From assembly GCA_021234155.1 (NCBI GenBank), contig JAJEKV010000324.1:62001-126000 (forward strand): DNA of 64,000 nt, given 5' to 3'. Every line of letters starts with the position of its first letter. Position 1 is the stretch's first letter. Below the pieces are notes generated by a model. It saw nothing but the letters and a program-made list of their open reading frames with translations. It searched no databases and was not told the origin of the DNA. This stretch comes from Isoetes taiwanensis (taxonomy: Eukaryota > Streptophyta > Lycopodiopsida > Isoetales > Isoetaceae). Below are positions 24,680-34,346 of the stretch, piece after piece. The position numbers and the translations under genes are program-made.

Positions 24680-24965
24680 AAAATTTAGCGTCAAAAAACT
24701 CGGATTTCAGCGTCTGAAAAACTTTTCAGCGTCTGGTTAAAGCGTGAAAACGTCAGACGCTAACGGAACGCCCGTTTTGACGTCTAAATAGTTTCAGCGT
24801 CTGGCGAAAAAACTTTAAGCGTCTGCGAAGATTCAGCGTCTTCCGAAAGAAAAACAATGACTAGCGGTCTTGCCAGAAATTCATAATTCGGCGTCGCAGA
24901 CGAAGTTTTCAGCGGCGCCACGCTAAAGCTTTCAGCGTCTGTGAAAGTTTTTCCGGCCGGCGAGG
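24680..24965. repeat. hAT right subterminal motif array (CAGCGTCTG)
   Basis: At least seven TTCAGCGTCTG-like words plus inverted forms (CAGACGCTAACG), mirroring the left end. The surrounding sequence is much more CpG-rich than the rest of the window. Confidence 0.65.
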
Positions 24966-25061
24966 TTTTTATACGTTAAATACGTATTTTATTAAAAAAT
25001 ACGTATTTTTTGACTTTATACGTCAGGAATTTTAATTTTGTACGTACAGAACCTATCTCTG

Positions 25062-25561
25062 ATTCAAAGTTTGTTGTCATTGTGTGACAACAGCAAAATG
25101 CAATGAGCAAGCACTAACCTCTCAATATGTCTTCTTCTGCCATGCAAGCCCATGCTATCAAAGTGATATATCCCTGGTTTATATCTCTGTGCAAGACACG
25201 CGCGGCTTACGATCAGAAAACAAGTCCAGTGATGTCCATCACAAGCAAGCACAAACATGTACTGTCACTTATCCAGATTCACATGTTTCCTTATTGTTTT
25301 GTAACTATTTGTGTCCTTGGACAATGTCGAGTGAAAAAGAGGGTCAAAGAAATAAAAGGGATGACTCATTCCTTGGAGCATCAAGTAGTATTCCATGTAT
25401 CTGCAAACATATATGCATATGATGGCACAATCCTGATAATCAAAAATCAGATGAAAGTATCACCTTGAGAAGAGGAGGATCAATTGATCATTGAACCTGA
25501 TACGATTTGGTAGTTTCCAGAAATCTACTGCAAAACAATCGTCAAGAAACAAGTCAAATAA
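25062..25561 (-). pseudogene. Ulp1-like cysteine protease, N-terminal part
   Basis: Reading down the minus strand: DDCFAVDFWKLPNRIRFNDQ near 25500, then YMEYYLMLQGMSHPFYFFDP near 25390, then DGHHWTCFLIV and GIYHFDSMGLH at 25064-25240. The HW and the D of HFDSMG are the His and Asp of the Ulp1 triad; the Cys lies beyond the hAT insertion at 16.7 kb. One in-frame stop (near 25265) precedes YMFVLACDGHHW. SUMO-type proteases are frequent passengers of plant DNA transposons. Confidence 0.6.
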
Positions 25562-25922
25562 GCACAGATCCACCCTTCCGGGTAAGCTCACCACCCAACC
25601 GGGTTGTCCTTGAGCAAGAGTCTTCCAAAGAAAGGGAATAGGGCAAGTTAGCCACTACATAACCTTTGTAGCAAAAACACAAATTTTAGGAATAGGCTAG
25701 GCTTAGGATTTGGCTTAGATCTTCAATTGGGATAAAAACAAGCTCCCTCCCATACGCTTACTAGTTGCTCCTTTTGTAACATTCACTTCCCTTACAAAAG
25801 GTAAAGGTATCCCTTAATAAGCCTTACTTGGATAACGTTCTTTTATTTAGCCCAAGTCCCTTTTTTAACATTAAAAGTATCCCCTTTTTGCCCATAGATA
25901 TAATAGATGCGTACCTCTTAGC
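25562..25922. other. Non-coding, host side of the LTR element
   Basis: No gene recognised. With 28924-29403 it forms one older repeat-like unit interrupted by the LTR element at 25923-28918, whose target duplication TTAGC marks both junctions. Confidence 0.4.
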
Positions 25923-26905
25923 TGATATGGGGGCATGCTAGGGGGAGTGGTCCAGAGAAGAAATGATCTAAGGCGATGGGGTATTTGGAAAACAATGGTT
26001 AAGGCAATGGGGTAAATGGTTATAAGATATCATGAGCATGGGAGCAAGATATTTTGTATGACCATTAAAGCAAGAGAATAGGGGAAATATTCTATTTCTA
26101 AAGATAAGGAAAGATATCTTTAAAGGGGCAAGATATTAACCTATAAGAAAGGGAAAAGTCCTATCTTAAGGAAAAGGGGAAATGTCGAAATAGGTTTACG
26201 CAGGTCTTGGCTAACTATTTTGCAACAAAAAGGGGTGGCTCGAAATAGAGAAGCCGTACTTTCTTCTCCAACAAAAAGGTAAGGATCGAGGTGATCGAAA
26301 TAGCAAAAGGCAACGCCTTTATCTGGAAAAAAGGCCGATTGGGCTATATCAGGGATCACGGCCAGTTTTATGAGGACACGGCATCACAGACCTGGCTTCC
26401 GGCATCTGCAAACAAAATCCGGCACCCTGATATACCTGCTCTTGAATCCGGCAGCAGCAAATGGGACTTTGGCTGCCTCTGCTCAATTCCGACCTGTTTA
26501 TCTCTGATTGATCCGAAGATCTTACAGCAGGGCTTCTGGTTCTGCTCTGTTCACAGGCTTCAGGATCTGCGGTGGTTGCAGGCTTTCTTGATAAGCCTGG
26601 GATATAGTCCAGTTCTACTCTTTGGTGGATGTGTTTGAGCCTAACTGAACCCATTGTGATTGTAAGATTGGTTTGATCCTGTGCTGAAGGGAAAATAGGC
26701 CTGGATCAATTCCTTTCAATCTTATCCCTTGGAAATTGCCTTAGTTCTATCTGGATCCGGTTGGGTGGTGAACTGGATGCCTAAATCCATTGGTTGTGGA
26801 AACCAAAGTTACTTGTACTTAAGTAAAGATTGTTTCTTCTCTACTTTGTCTGTACAATTGTGGTTTAAAGAAGTTACGCCCTTAAGTTTCCCTTAAAGCG
26901 TATCA
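25923..26905 (+). repeat. 5' LTR
   Basis: Starts TGATATGGGGGCATGC and ends AAAGCGTATCA; the primer-binding site follows directly. Confidence 0.85.
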
Positions 26906-27641
26906 AGTGGTATCAGAGCAAGGCTGCGATTCTTCTGGGAATCTATGGGCTATGGGAACACTAAGGCTGCAAAAACACCAAGAATCTTGCAAGCTTGTGC
27001 TGCAAGTAAAGATGGGTTTAACTGTGTCAAAGAAGTGTTAGGGGTGAAGTACATAGCTAAACAGGTGAATCTTGGAGCGTGGCATCCAAGGCGGAAATTC
27101 TAGAGCCCCAAGAACTTGTGTAATTCAGGGACAAGGATTTTGTGTCTGAAGAATAAGCCTATTATTCTGATACATTGGATTTGGTGATTACTGTTATATA
27201 TGAGGCTCAGTAGCAGTCGAAGAGAAATGCGCGAAGCGTAAAGGGACCGACTCGTTGGGAATGAGTTCGTGATTGGGGGAAATTCCTATGATCACTTGGG
27301 GGATTATGGAATAAATAAAGCATCTTGTTTGGGATTGCGGAGTCAGATCGTGGAGATCTGAGAGACTGACTGGCCGTGGGGGGGTCATTCATATAAATAT
27401 TTGACTTTGGAAGTCATATTAACACTTGACCTTATTTGCAGGTCTGCCTAGTGATAAGCATTGGAAGGGAACTTTACGGACAAAGCTGTCAAGGGTGTGG
27501 ATGCTAAAATTTGGATGCGGAATCTCAAATTGCTTCCTATGGGACAGACTTATGGGTAAAAGTTCGTAAGTTGATTTGATTTTCTTTATGCGGAATAGAG
27601 AATAAGAATTTTATTTCTTTGTGTGTATCCATGGTGGTTTG

Positions 27642-27826
27642 GCATCGCGGAGATACTGTATCATGGAGGTGAAATTAAGTAGTACCGTGGAGGTACGAAA
27701 AATACTAATGTATCGTGGAGATACAATAGTTAGTATCGTGGTGATACTATCAATTGATACCGTGGAGGTACAAACGATAGCAATGTGCCGGGGAGGTACA
27801 AACATATATCGTACTGTGGAAGTACG
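27642..27826 (+). repeat. Array of eight short hairpins (GTAYC-GTGGA-GRTAC)
   Basis: Eight units of about 15 bases, each a 5-bp stem around a GTGGA-like loop: GTACCGTGGAGGTAC, GTATCGTGGAGATAC, GTATCGTGGTGATAC, GTACTGTGGAAGTAC and variants. Stem bases change in matched pairs between units while the loop stays nearly constant. It lies in the interior of the LTR element near its 3' LTR. Confidence 0.7.
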
Positions 27827-27956
27827 CGCATATCCGTAACTATTTTCTGAATTTGCAGAACCTTCAGACGTATGGGGCAATCGCCTTAAGAAGGGATGGG
27901 GCCCACTGGAACGTCTCTAGAAGATCGCGGACGATCTTCTTTAAGAAGGGATGGAT

Positions 27957-28918
27957 TGATATGGGGGCATGCTAGGGGGAGTGGTCCAGAGAAGAAATGA
28001 TCTAAGGCAATGGGGTATTTGGAAAACAATGGTTAAGGCAATGGGGTAAATGGTTATAAGATATCATGAGCATGGGAGCAAGATATTTTGTATGACCATT
28101 AAAGCAAGAGAATAGGGGAAATATTCTATTTCTAAAGATAAGGAAAAATATCTTTAAAGGGGCAAGATATTAACCTATAAGAAAGGGAAAAGTCCTATCT
28201 TAAGGAAAAGGGGAAATGTCGAAATAGGTTTACGCAGGTCTTGGCTAACTATTTTGCAACAAAAAGGGGTGGCTCGAAATAGAGAAGCCGTACTTTCTTC
28301 TCCAACAAAAAGGTAAGGATCGAGGTGATCGAAATAGCAAAAGGCAACGCCTTTATCTGGGAAAAAAGGCCGATTGGACTATATCAGGGATCACGGCCAG
28401 TTTTATGGGGACACGGCATCACAGACCTGGCTTCCGGCTGCAAACAAAATCCGGCACCCTGATATACCTGCTCTTGAATCCGGCAGCAGCAAATGGGACT
28501 TTGGTGCCTACGCTCCAATCCGACTGTTTATCTCTCGATTGATCCGAAGATCTTACTGGCGAGAGGCTTCGGGTCCGCTTCGTTCACGTGCTTCGAGGAT
28601 CTGCGGTGGTTGCAAGCTTTCTTGATAAGCCTGGGATATAGTCCAGTTCTACTCTTTGGTGGATGAGTTTGAGCCTAACTGAACCCATTGTGATTGTAAG
28701 ATTGGTTTGAGGCCTGGATCAATTCCTTTCAATCTTATCCCTTGGAAATTGCCTTAGTTCTATCTGGATCCGGTTGGGTGGAGAACTGGATGCCCAAATC
28801 CATTGGTTGTGGAAACCAAAGTTACTTGTACTTAAGTAAAGATTGTTTCTTCTCTACTTTGTCTGTACAATTGTGATTTAAAGAAGTTACGCCCTTAAGT
28901 TTCCCTTAAAGCGTATCA
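27957..28918 (+). repeat. 3' LTR
   Basis: Same termini as the 5' LTR; preceded by a purine-rich tract (AAGAAGGGATGGAT). Confidence 0.85.
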
Positions 28919-28923
28919 TTAGC

Positions 28924-29254
28924 TATAATAATAGTTTATCTTTTCTAAGGTTCTTAGATTAGCTTATAGTTTATAACTTGTCCTATATTAGATAAAAATA
29001 GTCCCCCAATGGTCTAGCTAAGGATAATTGTTAACTTAACTTATTGTATATTTTCTAAGATAATTGGGTCCAAGGGTTAATATAAACATCTACAGCTTTC
29101 TTTCTCATACTCTTGCTCCCGACAACCACTCCCCCGAGCACCACCATATCAATTCCTCCCGTTCTTGAGATTGATCGTCCTCGATCAAGAATTATATGGC
29201 AAATTAACACAAGCAAGTCCATGGTTGCAACCTGCACAATCAGAAATGGTTAAG
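28924..29254. other. Non-coding, dispersed repeat
   Basis: No gene recognised. The part after 29140 matches 7550-7680 (TCGTCCTCGATCAAGAA and CAATCAGAAAT words). Confidence 0.45.
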
Positions 29255-29403
29255 TCCAGCCCTTTAGGCTAAAGTTTTCACGTCCAGCCCTTTAGGCTAA
29301 AAATTTTTCAAGTCCAGCCCTTTAGGCTAAAATTTTTCAAGTCCAGCTCTTTAGGCTAAAAATTTTCAAGTCCAGCCCTTTAGGCTAAAAATTTTCAAGT
29401 CCA
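29255..29403 (+). repeat. Minisatellite, about 28-bp unit with AGCCCTTTAGGCT
   Basis: Five full units plus a partial one of TCAAGTCCAGCCCTTTAGGC and an AAAAATTT spacer. The core AGCC-CTTTA-GGCT is itself a small hairpin. Older, scattered copies of the unit occur at 7.67-7.90 kb. Confidence 0.75.
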
Positions 29404-29435
29404 GTATAGTCTGTGGGGTATGGGATAAAGCTTGG

Positions 29436-29727
29436 AAAGGTTGGGGCCCATTGAATAACGATTTCCTTGAAAGATCCGCCCTTTTGGTGCATTGGTTATC
29501 ACTAGGGGTGCTAGTGCGTAACATTTGAAATCAGAGCCAAGGTTCAATTCCTCATGGCAACATTGGTGTGCTCCACATGCTTGAGGGCAAGCATCTCGAG
29601 GAAGAGGAGGAATTGATATGGTCTTTGGAAGCATAGAAAGGTTGGGGTCCATTGGATAACGATTTCCTTGAAGGATCCGCCCTTTTGGTGCATTGGTTAT
29701 CACTAGGAGTGCTAGTGCGTAACATTA
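29436..29727 (+). repeat. 91-bp direct repeat pair with SINE-like boxes
   Basis: Segments 29436-29527 and 29637-29727 are about 95% identical. Each ends with GGTGCATTGGTTATCACTAG, which resembles a pol III box A, and the first is followed by GGTTCAATTCCTC, a box B-like word. This may be a tRNA-related SINE with a partial second copy. Confidence 0.45.
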
Positions 29728-29936
29728 CCACTGCGTATCAGTTCCACTCAGCACCACTTCCAAATGTGTATGTGGCTTTAGATAGACAAGGACTATCGAA
29801 GCTCTATCATCTCTAGTTCTAAACACACACGAGAATTTTTGCTCACAATCTATTCAAATATTTTAAATTGAAAAAGTACAACACATATTATAGAAATTTT
29901 TTTACTTATATTGACTTTCAAAGAGTTTTACAAGAT

Positions 29937-30320
29937 TCATTTATGAAAATACTTGTCGAGTATTTTCATGCAGTTGCACGACTCTTCTGAATCCCACATG
30001 TTCCACATTTGATTTTCCTTCACATAAGCAGGCACACTTTCTGCAGCCAAAAGTCCTTCCAGCCATGGTTTGAGCTGCTTCAAAAGGAAATCGGAATTCA
30101 ACTTGTCTGGAGCAAAACTATTTGGACATATCATTGTGTTCGGCTGGTTGACAGAACCCTTATATCTGTTGTCATCTATCAACAATGTGTTTTTCACTTG
30201 GTATTTCCAGTATTTCTGGTACACTTTGGACAGATCCTTAAGGAAAATTGGCTTATTAACCACTTTTAATTTTGTGTTGGTGCAGTCATCCTGATTCCAC
30301 ACACTTCTTGGAAAAGGGCT
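29937..30320 (-). pseudogene. HAD / FCP1-like (NLI-interacting) phosphatase fragment
   Basis: The minus-strand frame reads VWNQDDCTNTKLKVVNKPIF, then NTLLIDDNRYKGSVNQPNTM, then PWLEGLLAAESVPAYVKENQ. This matches the C-terminal half of plant small CTD-phosphatase-like HAD proteins; the IDD is HAD motif IV. The N-terminal half with the catalytic DxD is absent. It abuts the truncated end of a LINE on the same strand, so it is probably a broken or captured last exon. Confidence 0.55.
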
Positions 30321-31455
30321 TTACCTTCCTCCTCAGAAATCGACCACATAATAATTGGTTTAGGAGGGACATCAGATCTGTTAATGATTGAATAAATCTT
30401 ACTAACTTTATAATGGCATTTACCATTCAAACACCAGTTAGTTATTTTAGGAACAGACTGATTCAGCCAAGTATGAGGGAGGATATATTTGATATGAAGG
30501 TAAATCTTCTTGTAAGTAGAGGTACCCTGTGAGATATTCCTCAAGGAGGTCCAGGATATAAACTTATTATTGATGTAGAGATCATTTATGACAGTGAAGC
30601 CTTTATCAGTCCATTTTTTATAAATTCTCGGGTGTCTCAAGGCTAGAACCTTATTAGGATGATTCTTGAGAGCAGGATTTCAAAATATAGTCATCTGCAG
30701 GTTTAGATCATCTGGAGAAGCATAATCAAAACATGAGTAGACCTTATTGCAAGCCATAATAATATTTCTCATAAGAGGGGATGTATTAGGCCCTGGGTGT
30801 AGCTCATTAAAACAAGAGTCAGGAATAATCTGAGCAATAGAAGGATGACCATCTGGGTAGGAGCAAGATAACCAAAAATTGATGAAGTGAGAAGAAGGGC
30901 TGGAAATATTAGTAAAGGATTTCCAAATATATTTACCAGCTAGGGCACAGGCCTGTAAATGAAGATTTTTACATCTTAACCCTCCTAGATGCTTGGCTCT
31001 AGCTATTGAGTTCCAATTTACGAAATGGGATCCTTTCCAAATGAATCTTCTGATAATTTTCTCTAGCTCAATATAAACAGCCTTTGGAGCATATGTGAGA
31101 GCTGGTCAAGACAGAATTTGCAATAAGAGTCCTTCCTGCAAATGATAAGCAGCCTCTATAATTATTTAATTTCCTCTTAATTCTGTCAACGATAGGTTGC
31201 TCGAGACCTTTTAAGCAAGGATTCAAGGAGAGAGACATTCCCAGTAACAAAGAAGCCTGATTGCAGTTTAGAACTTTAATATTAGCAAGGCTTGGCTGGA
31301 TGTTGTCACCAATAACAGTGCATTTGGCCAAATTCAGACGAACTCCAGAAGCAGCAGAGAATTGATTGATAATCTCAAGAAAGAATTAAAAAAGAAGCAA
31401 ACACAGAGTGTCCTTTTGCATCATAATTTGTAAAGGCCTCAAAAGTGCAATTTAC
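30320..31455 (-). mobile_element. L1-like LINE, 3' half
   Basis: The minus strand continues a LINE reverse transcriptase from a degenerate YADD region (LQIMMQKDTL near 31420) through FLEIINQFSAASGVRLNLAK, SLSLNPCLKGLEQPIVDRI and a CLSFAGRTLIANSVL block at 31068-31385. The C-terminal segment follows (30340-30640: HPRIYKKWTDKGF, then WCLNGKCHYKVSKIYSIINR). There is no 3' tail. It continues the 5' half at 51655-56000, the two being separated by about 20 kb of inserted DNA. Confidence 0.7.
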
Positions 31456-31650
31456 GAAAACAGAAGAATAAAGTATGTAGAAAATAAATGGTAGTTACTC
31501 TAATTAAACATTGCTGGAGACAGAATAATGGATTCCATTTCAAAATTCGTCTTGAATTTATAATACAATACATGTTATACAAAGGTCATAAAATGTATAG
31601 AGAGTTCCTCGTATAAATCTATACCGACATTTTAAAATTGAAACATGTCG

Positions 31651-31664
31651 GTATAAATTTATAC
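31651..31664. promoter_or_regulatory. Single GTATAAATTTATAC palindrome
   Basis: Exact 14-bp palindrome; a diverged copy is at 31611. The TRIM inserted four bases beyond it. Confidence 0.7.
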
Positions 31665-31668
31665 GTGG

Positions 31669-32138
31669 TGTAACGGGCCCATGGTAGACCGCTCGAGTAT
31701 TCGAACCTTGAATGTGCCTGTGGGGCGTTCCCGAGACACCGGCATAAATGGGTAGAAGCAACTATTCATAAACGTCTAGATGGTTTTGCCTAGTTGGTTA
31801 AGGGCATGTCGGTTAGGAACGTTACAGTTGGTATCAGAGCAGGTCTCGAGTTCGAGTCTCCATGGGTGCCTATATGCATGGGTAATTTGCAAAGACTTGG
31901 TAATCATTGTGACATGGTATGACATAGGCATAGTATAGCCTTGGATGCTCGAGGACGAGCATAGTTTTAGTGGGAGAGACTGTGACGTGCCCATGGTAGA
32001 CCGCTCGAGTATTCGAACCTTGAATGTGCCTGTGGGGCGTTTCCGAGACACCAGCATAAATGGGTAGAAGCGACTACTCATAAATGTCTAGACGGTTTTG
32101 CCTAGTTGGTTAAGGGCATGTCGGTTAGGAACGTTACA
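31669..32138 (+). mobile_element. TRIM (miniature LTR retrotransposon)
   Basis: Two 158-bp LTRs (31669-31826 and 31981-32138; TGTRACG...GTTACA), eight differences between them, flank a 154-bp interior. The interior begins with the tRNA-Met primer site TGGTATCAGAGC (31829) and ends with the purine tract TTAGTGGGAGAGAC. Flanking 5-mers CGTGG and CGGGG are a target duplication with one change. There is no coding capacity, as expected for a TRIM; it looks structurally whole. About 5% LTR divergence indicates an old insertion. Confidence 0.9.
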
Positions 32139-32858
32139 CGGGGGGAGGTTCTTCCCAATCCACAGGGCTCTCATCTCCCTTTGGGTCTGTTTCTTGAGAT
32201 GCCACAAAGCCAGAGACACCTGAGGGTACTGGAACAGGCTGCTTGGCGGGCTCTAGCTCAACTGGTTCGAGATCTACAAATTCGACCTCCTCATCTTTTC
32301 TTCCTATTTTTGGAGGCTAGATTTCAGTGTAGGTGCTTTTGACGTTCCCAGCACCATTTTTTGCTCCCAATTCCTCATTCTCATCAGGAACTTATTCTGG
32401 TCTTGATGAAACTGATTTTGTTTGGATCTATGTCAACTGACACCACATTACGCCCCTGTTTAAGGGCACATATAGATGTGGTGCCAGTTCCGAAAAAAAC
32501 ATCCAGAACCCAGTCCCCTGGGCGTGAAAACCACTGTATTAGGTTATTAATGAGCCTTTGGGATTTTTGGTAGTGGGACACCATGGCGCCTTGCCTCAGT
32601 GGATCTCTCAGTTTCTGTAAGACAACAGGGAATTGAAATGCATTGCATGGTGGAGATTTTTCATTCTGAGTGTTAAAGTGCACTATGGTCTTTTTGGTGT
32701 CAACGCTGTAGTAGCCTATGTGGAAGTGTTCGAAGCAGCTGACTAACCGTGGACCCCCACCATGACCTTTGGCGTTAGTCTTCAACCTGGCAGCAGAAAA
32801 GAAATGGTAAGTCAAACATAATAAGAAAACAATACTAATTCATACGACATGTGCTGCG

Positions 32859-33017
32859 GTATAAATTTATACCGTAGGGGTTCAACGGTATAAATTTATA
32901 CCCCAGGGCTTTTGCAGTATAAATTTATACCCTAGGGCTTCTGCAGTATAAATTTATACCCCAGGGCTTCTGCGGTATAAATTTATACTGCAAGGCTTCT
33001 GCGGTATAAATTTATAC
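32859..33017. repeat. 29-bp tandem array of GTATAAATTTATAC (6 exact copies)
   Basis: Palindromes start at 32859, 32888, 32917, 32946, 32975 and 33004, exactly 29 bp apart, with spacers like CCAGGGCTTCTGCG. The array fills the intron between methyltransferase motifs IV and I. Confidence 0.85.
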
Positions 33018-34077
33018 AGCATGGTCTTATTGAAATATGAAACGTAAGCAAATGTAAAGCTTACGAAATGCAGTTTTCAAATCTGGCATTGCAGAACCTC
33101 CTACAGATTTGAGCACCGACATTGTTTGCAGGTCGGAATAAAAGATTATGACCCTCCAATTTGCGTACAAGGTGACATCCTTCAGGCCATCCAAGAAAGC
33201 TCTTACTTGTACATGAGTGAAAGCCTCATCATCGAAAACACTGTCTTTGATCTTAAACCCGTAAGGAATGTCGGCTATGCACAACGTGAAGTTCTGTTTG
33301 TCCATCAGGGTACCCAGTTTAGTGCAGTCACCATGAATAACCTTGTACAAGCAGTCCTGGCCATAGGTAGTAAATCTCTCTTAGCCACCGTCAGAACTGT
33401 TTGATGCGACTTGCTTGCCTTGTTCGATGGCCTTTAGTCTTTGCCTTTCCTCTTTGGCCCTCCGAACCAGATTCAAGAAGCCTGCTGGCAGGCCTTTCTT
33501 CTTGTTCCGTAAGAAAAGAGTAAGACAAATGCACACTAACAAAACACGTGCTCTACAAAACTCACCCAACCACTGAAGTTCACAACGTGTTCTCGTATTA
33601 TGATGTCTGTAGTACAAGTGGGATAAAGGAGCTTGCACTCTTCCCAGTCTTCTAAATTTAGTTGCTTCATTAACTCAGACTGGCATGTGACAATGTCCTT
33701 CTGACTGCAAACAAGAAGAGATTGTTAGGCAAAATAATGGCATAAGTACAGTGAATAGTAAAGGCTGCTTACGTCTTAGCTTCCTTAGCCATTTCGTCAA
33801 GAGTAAATTCTTTCGCCACAACTCTTTCCAGGAGCCGCACAAATATTTCTTTGCTCTTTAAGCCCTGTAGTTGTGTCCATGGTACTATGCTCATGTTTTT
33901 TTTGTTTTGCTTCAGAACTTTTTTTGGGTTTTTTACCAGCGGTGCTAGCTTGCTCTTTAAGTTCACCATCTTCGAACATACAAAAGATTCTTTCCTATTG
34001 TTGAAATTTAAGGACAAGCAGCTTAATGCATGTGGCATGTAGCGGTACAATGAATGCTAGAGTCAGTTGAGGACACG

Positions 34078-34346
34078 GTATAAATTCATACCATTCTCGA
34101 TCATGGTATAAATTTATACCATTGAAGGCCGAGGTATGAACTTACTCCGCATTTTAGAATGGTATAAATTTATACCCTGACATGGAACGGTATAAATTTA
34201 TATTGCTCCAGGACATGGTATAAATTTATACAGCTCTAGGACGCGGTATAAATTTATACCGGTTCCAGCGAGTGGTTTGATCTAAAGTACCGTGGCATGG
34301 ACCGGTATAAATTTATACCGCTTCATGTCGCGGTATAAATTTATAC
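34078..34346. repeat. 28-bp tandem array of GTATAAATTTATAC (9 units, 6 exact)
   Basis: Units start at 34078, 34106, 34134, 34162, 34190, 34218 and 34246, exactly 28 bp apart, then at 34305 and 34333. Two diverged spacers (GATTCCAGCGAGGGGTTTTA-like) are duplicated. It lies between the ParB-like exon and the Lys-rich exon. Confidence 0.85.

Larger units (their letters stand above)
16845..25061. mobile_element. hAT transposon with 8-bp target duplication
   Basis: The left end reads CAGGGATAGGTTC and the right end, reverse complemented, CAGAGATAGGTTC. Both are flanked by the direct repeat ATTCAAAG (16837-16844 and 25062-25069). CAGRG termini and an 8-bp duplication are diagnostic of hAT. The 8217-bp interior holds a degenerate BED-finger/DUF659/dimerisation transposase on the plus strand and a protein-kinase gene on the minus strand. 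It interrupts the Ulp1 gene between its catalytic Asp and Cys parts. Confidence 0.85.
11700..25561. mobile_element. Old DNA element: transposase-like gene plus converging Ulp1-like protease
   Basis: A transposase-like gene (+, 11811-16241) and a Ulp1-type cysteine protease (-, 3' end at 16539) converge with about 300 bp between their stops. DNA transposons of several superfamilies carry Ulp1 proteases beside the transposase, so I read the pair as one element. The protease half is interrupted by an 8.2 kb hAT insertion. I could not identify the terminal inverted repeats, so both outer limits are approximate. Confidence 0.5.
25923..28918 (+). mobile_element. Non-autonomous LTR retrotransposon, tRNA-Met primed
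   Basis: Two long terminal repeats (about 983 and 962 bp, TGATATGG...CGTATCA) flank a 1.05 kb interior. The interior starts with a primer-binding site TGGTATCAGAGC and ends with a purine stretch. The target duplication TTAGC is perfect (25918-25922, 28919-28923). I see no gag or pol, so it is structurally whole but non-autonomous. LTR similarity of roughly 95% suggests a moderately recent insertion. Confidence 0.85.

Noticed and set aside
32859-34346. Regular 28/29-bp arrays resembling a CRISPR
   Set aside because: The conserved part is a 14-16 bp palindrome, spacers are short and similar to each other, the arrays sit in introns of a plant gene and no cas genes are present.
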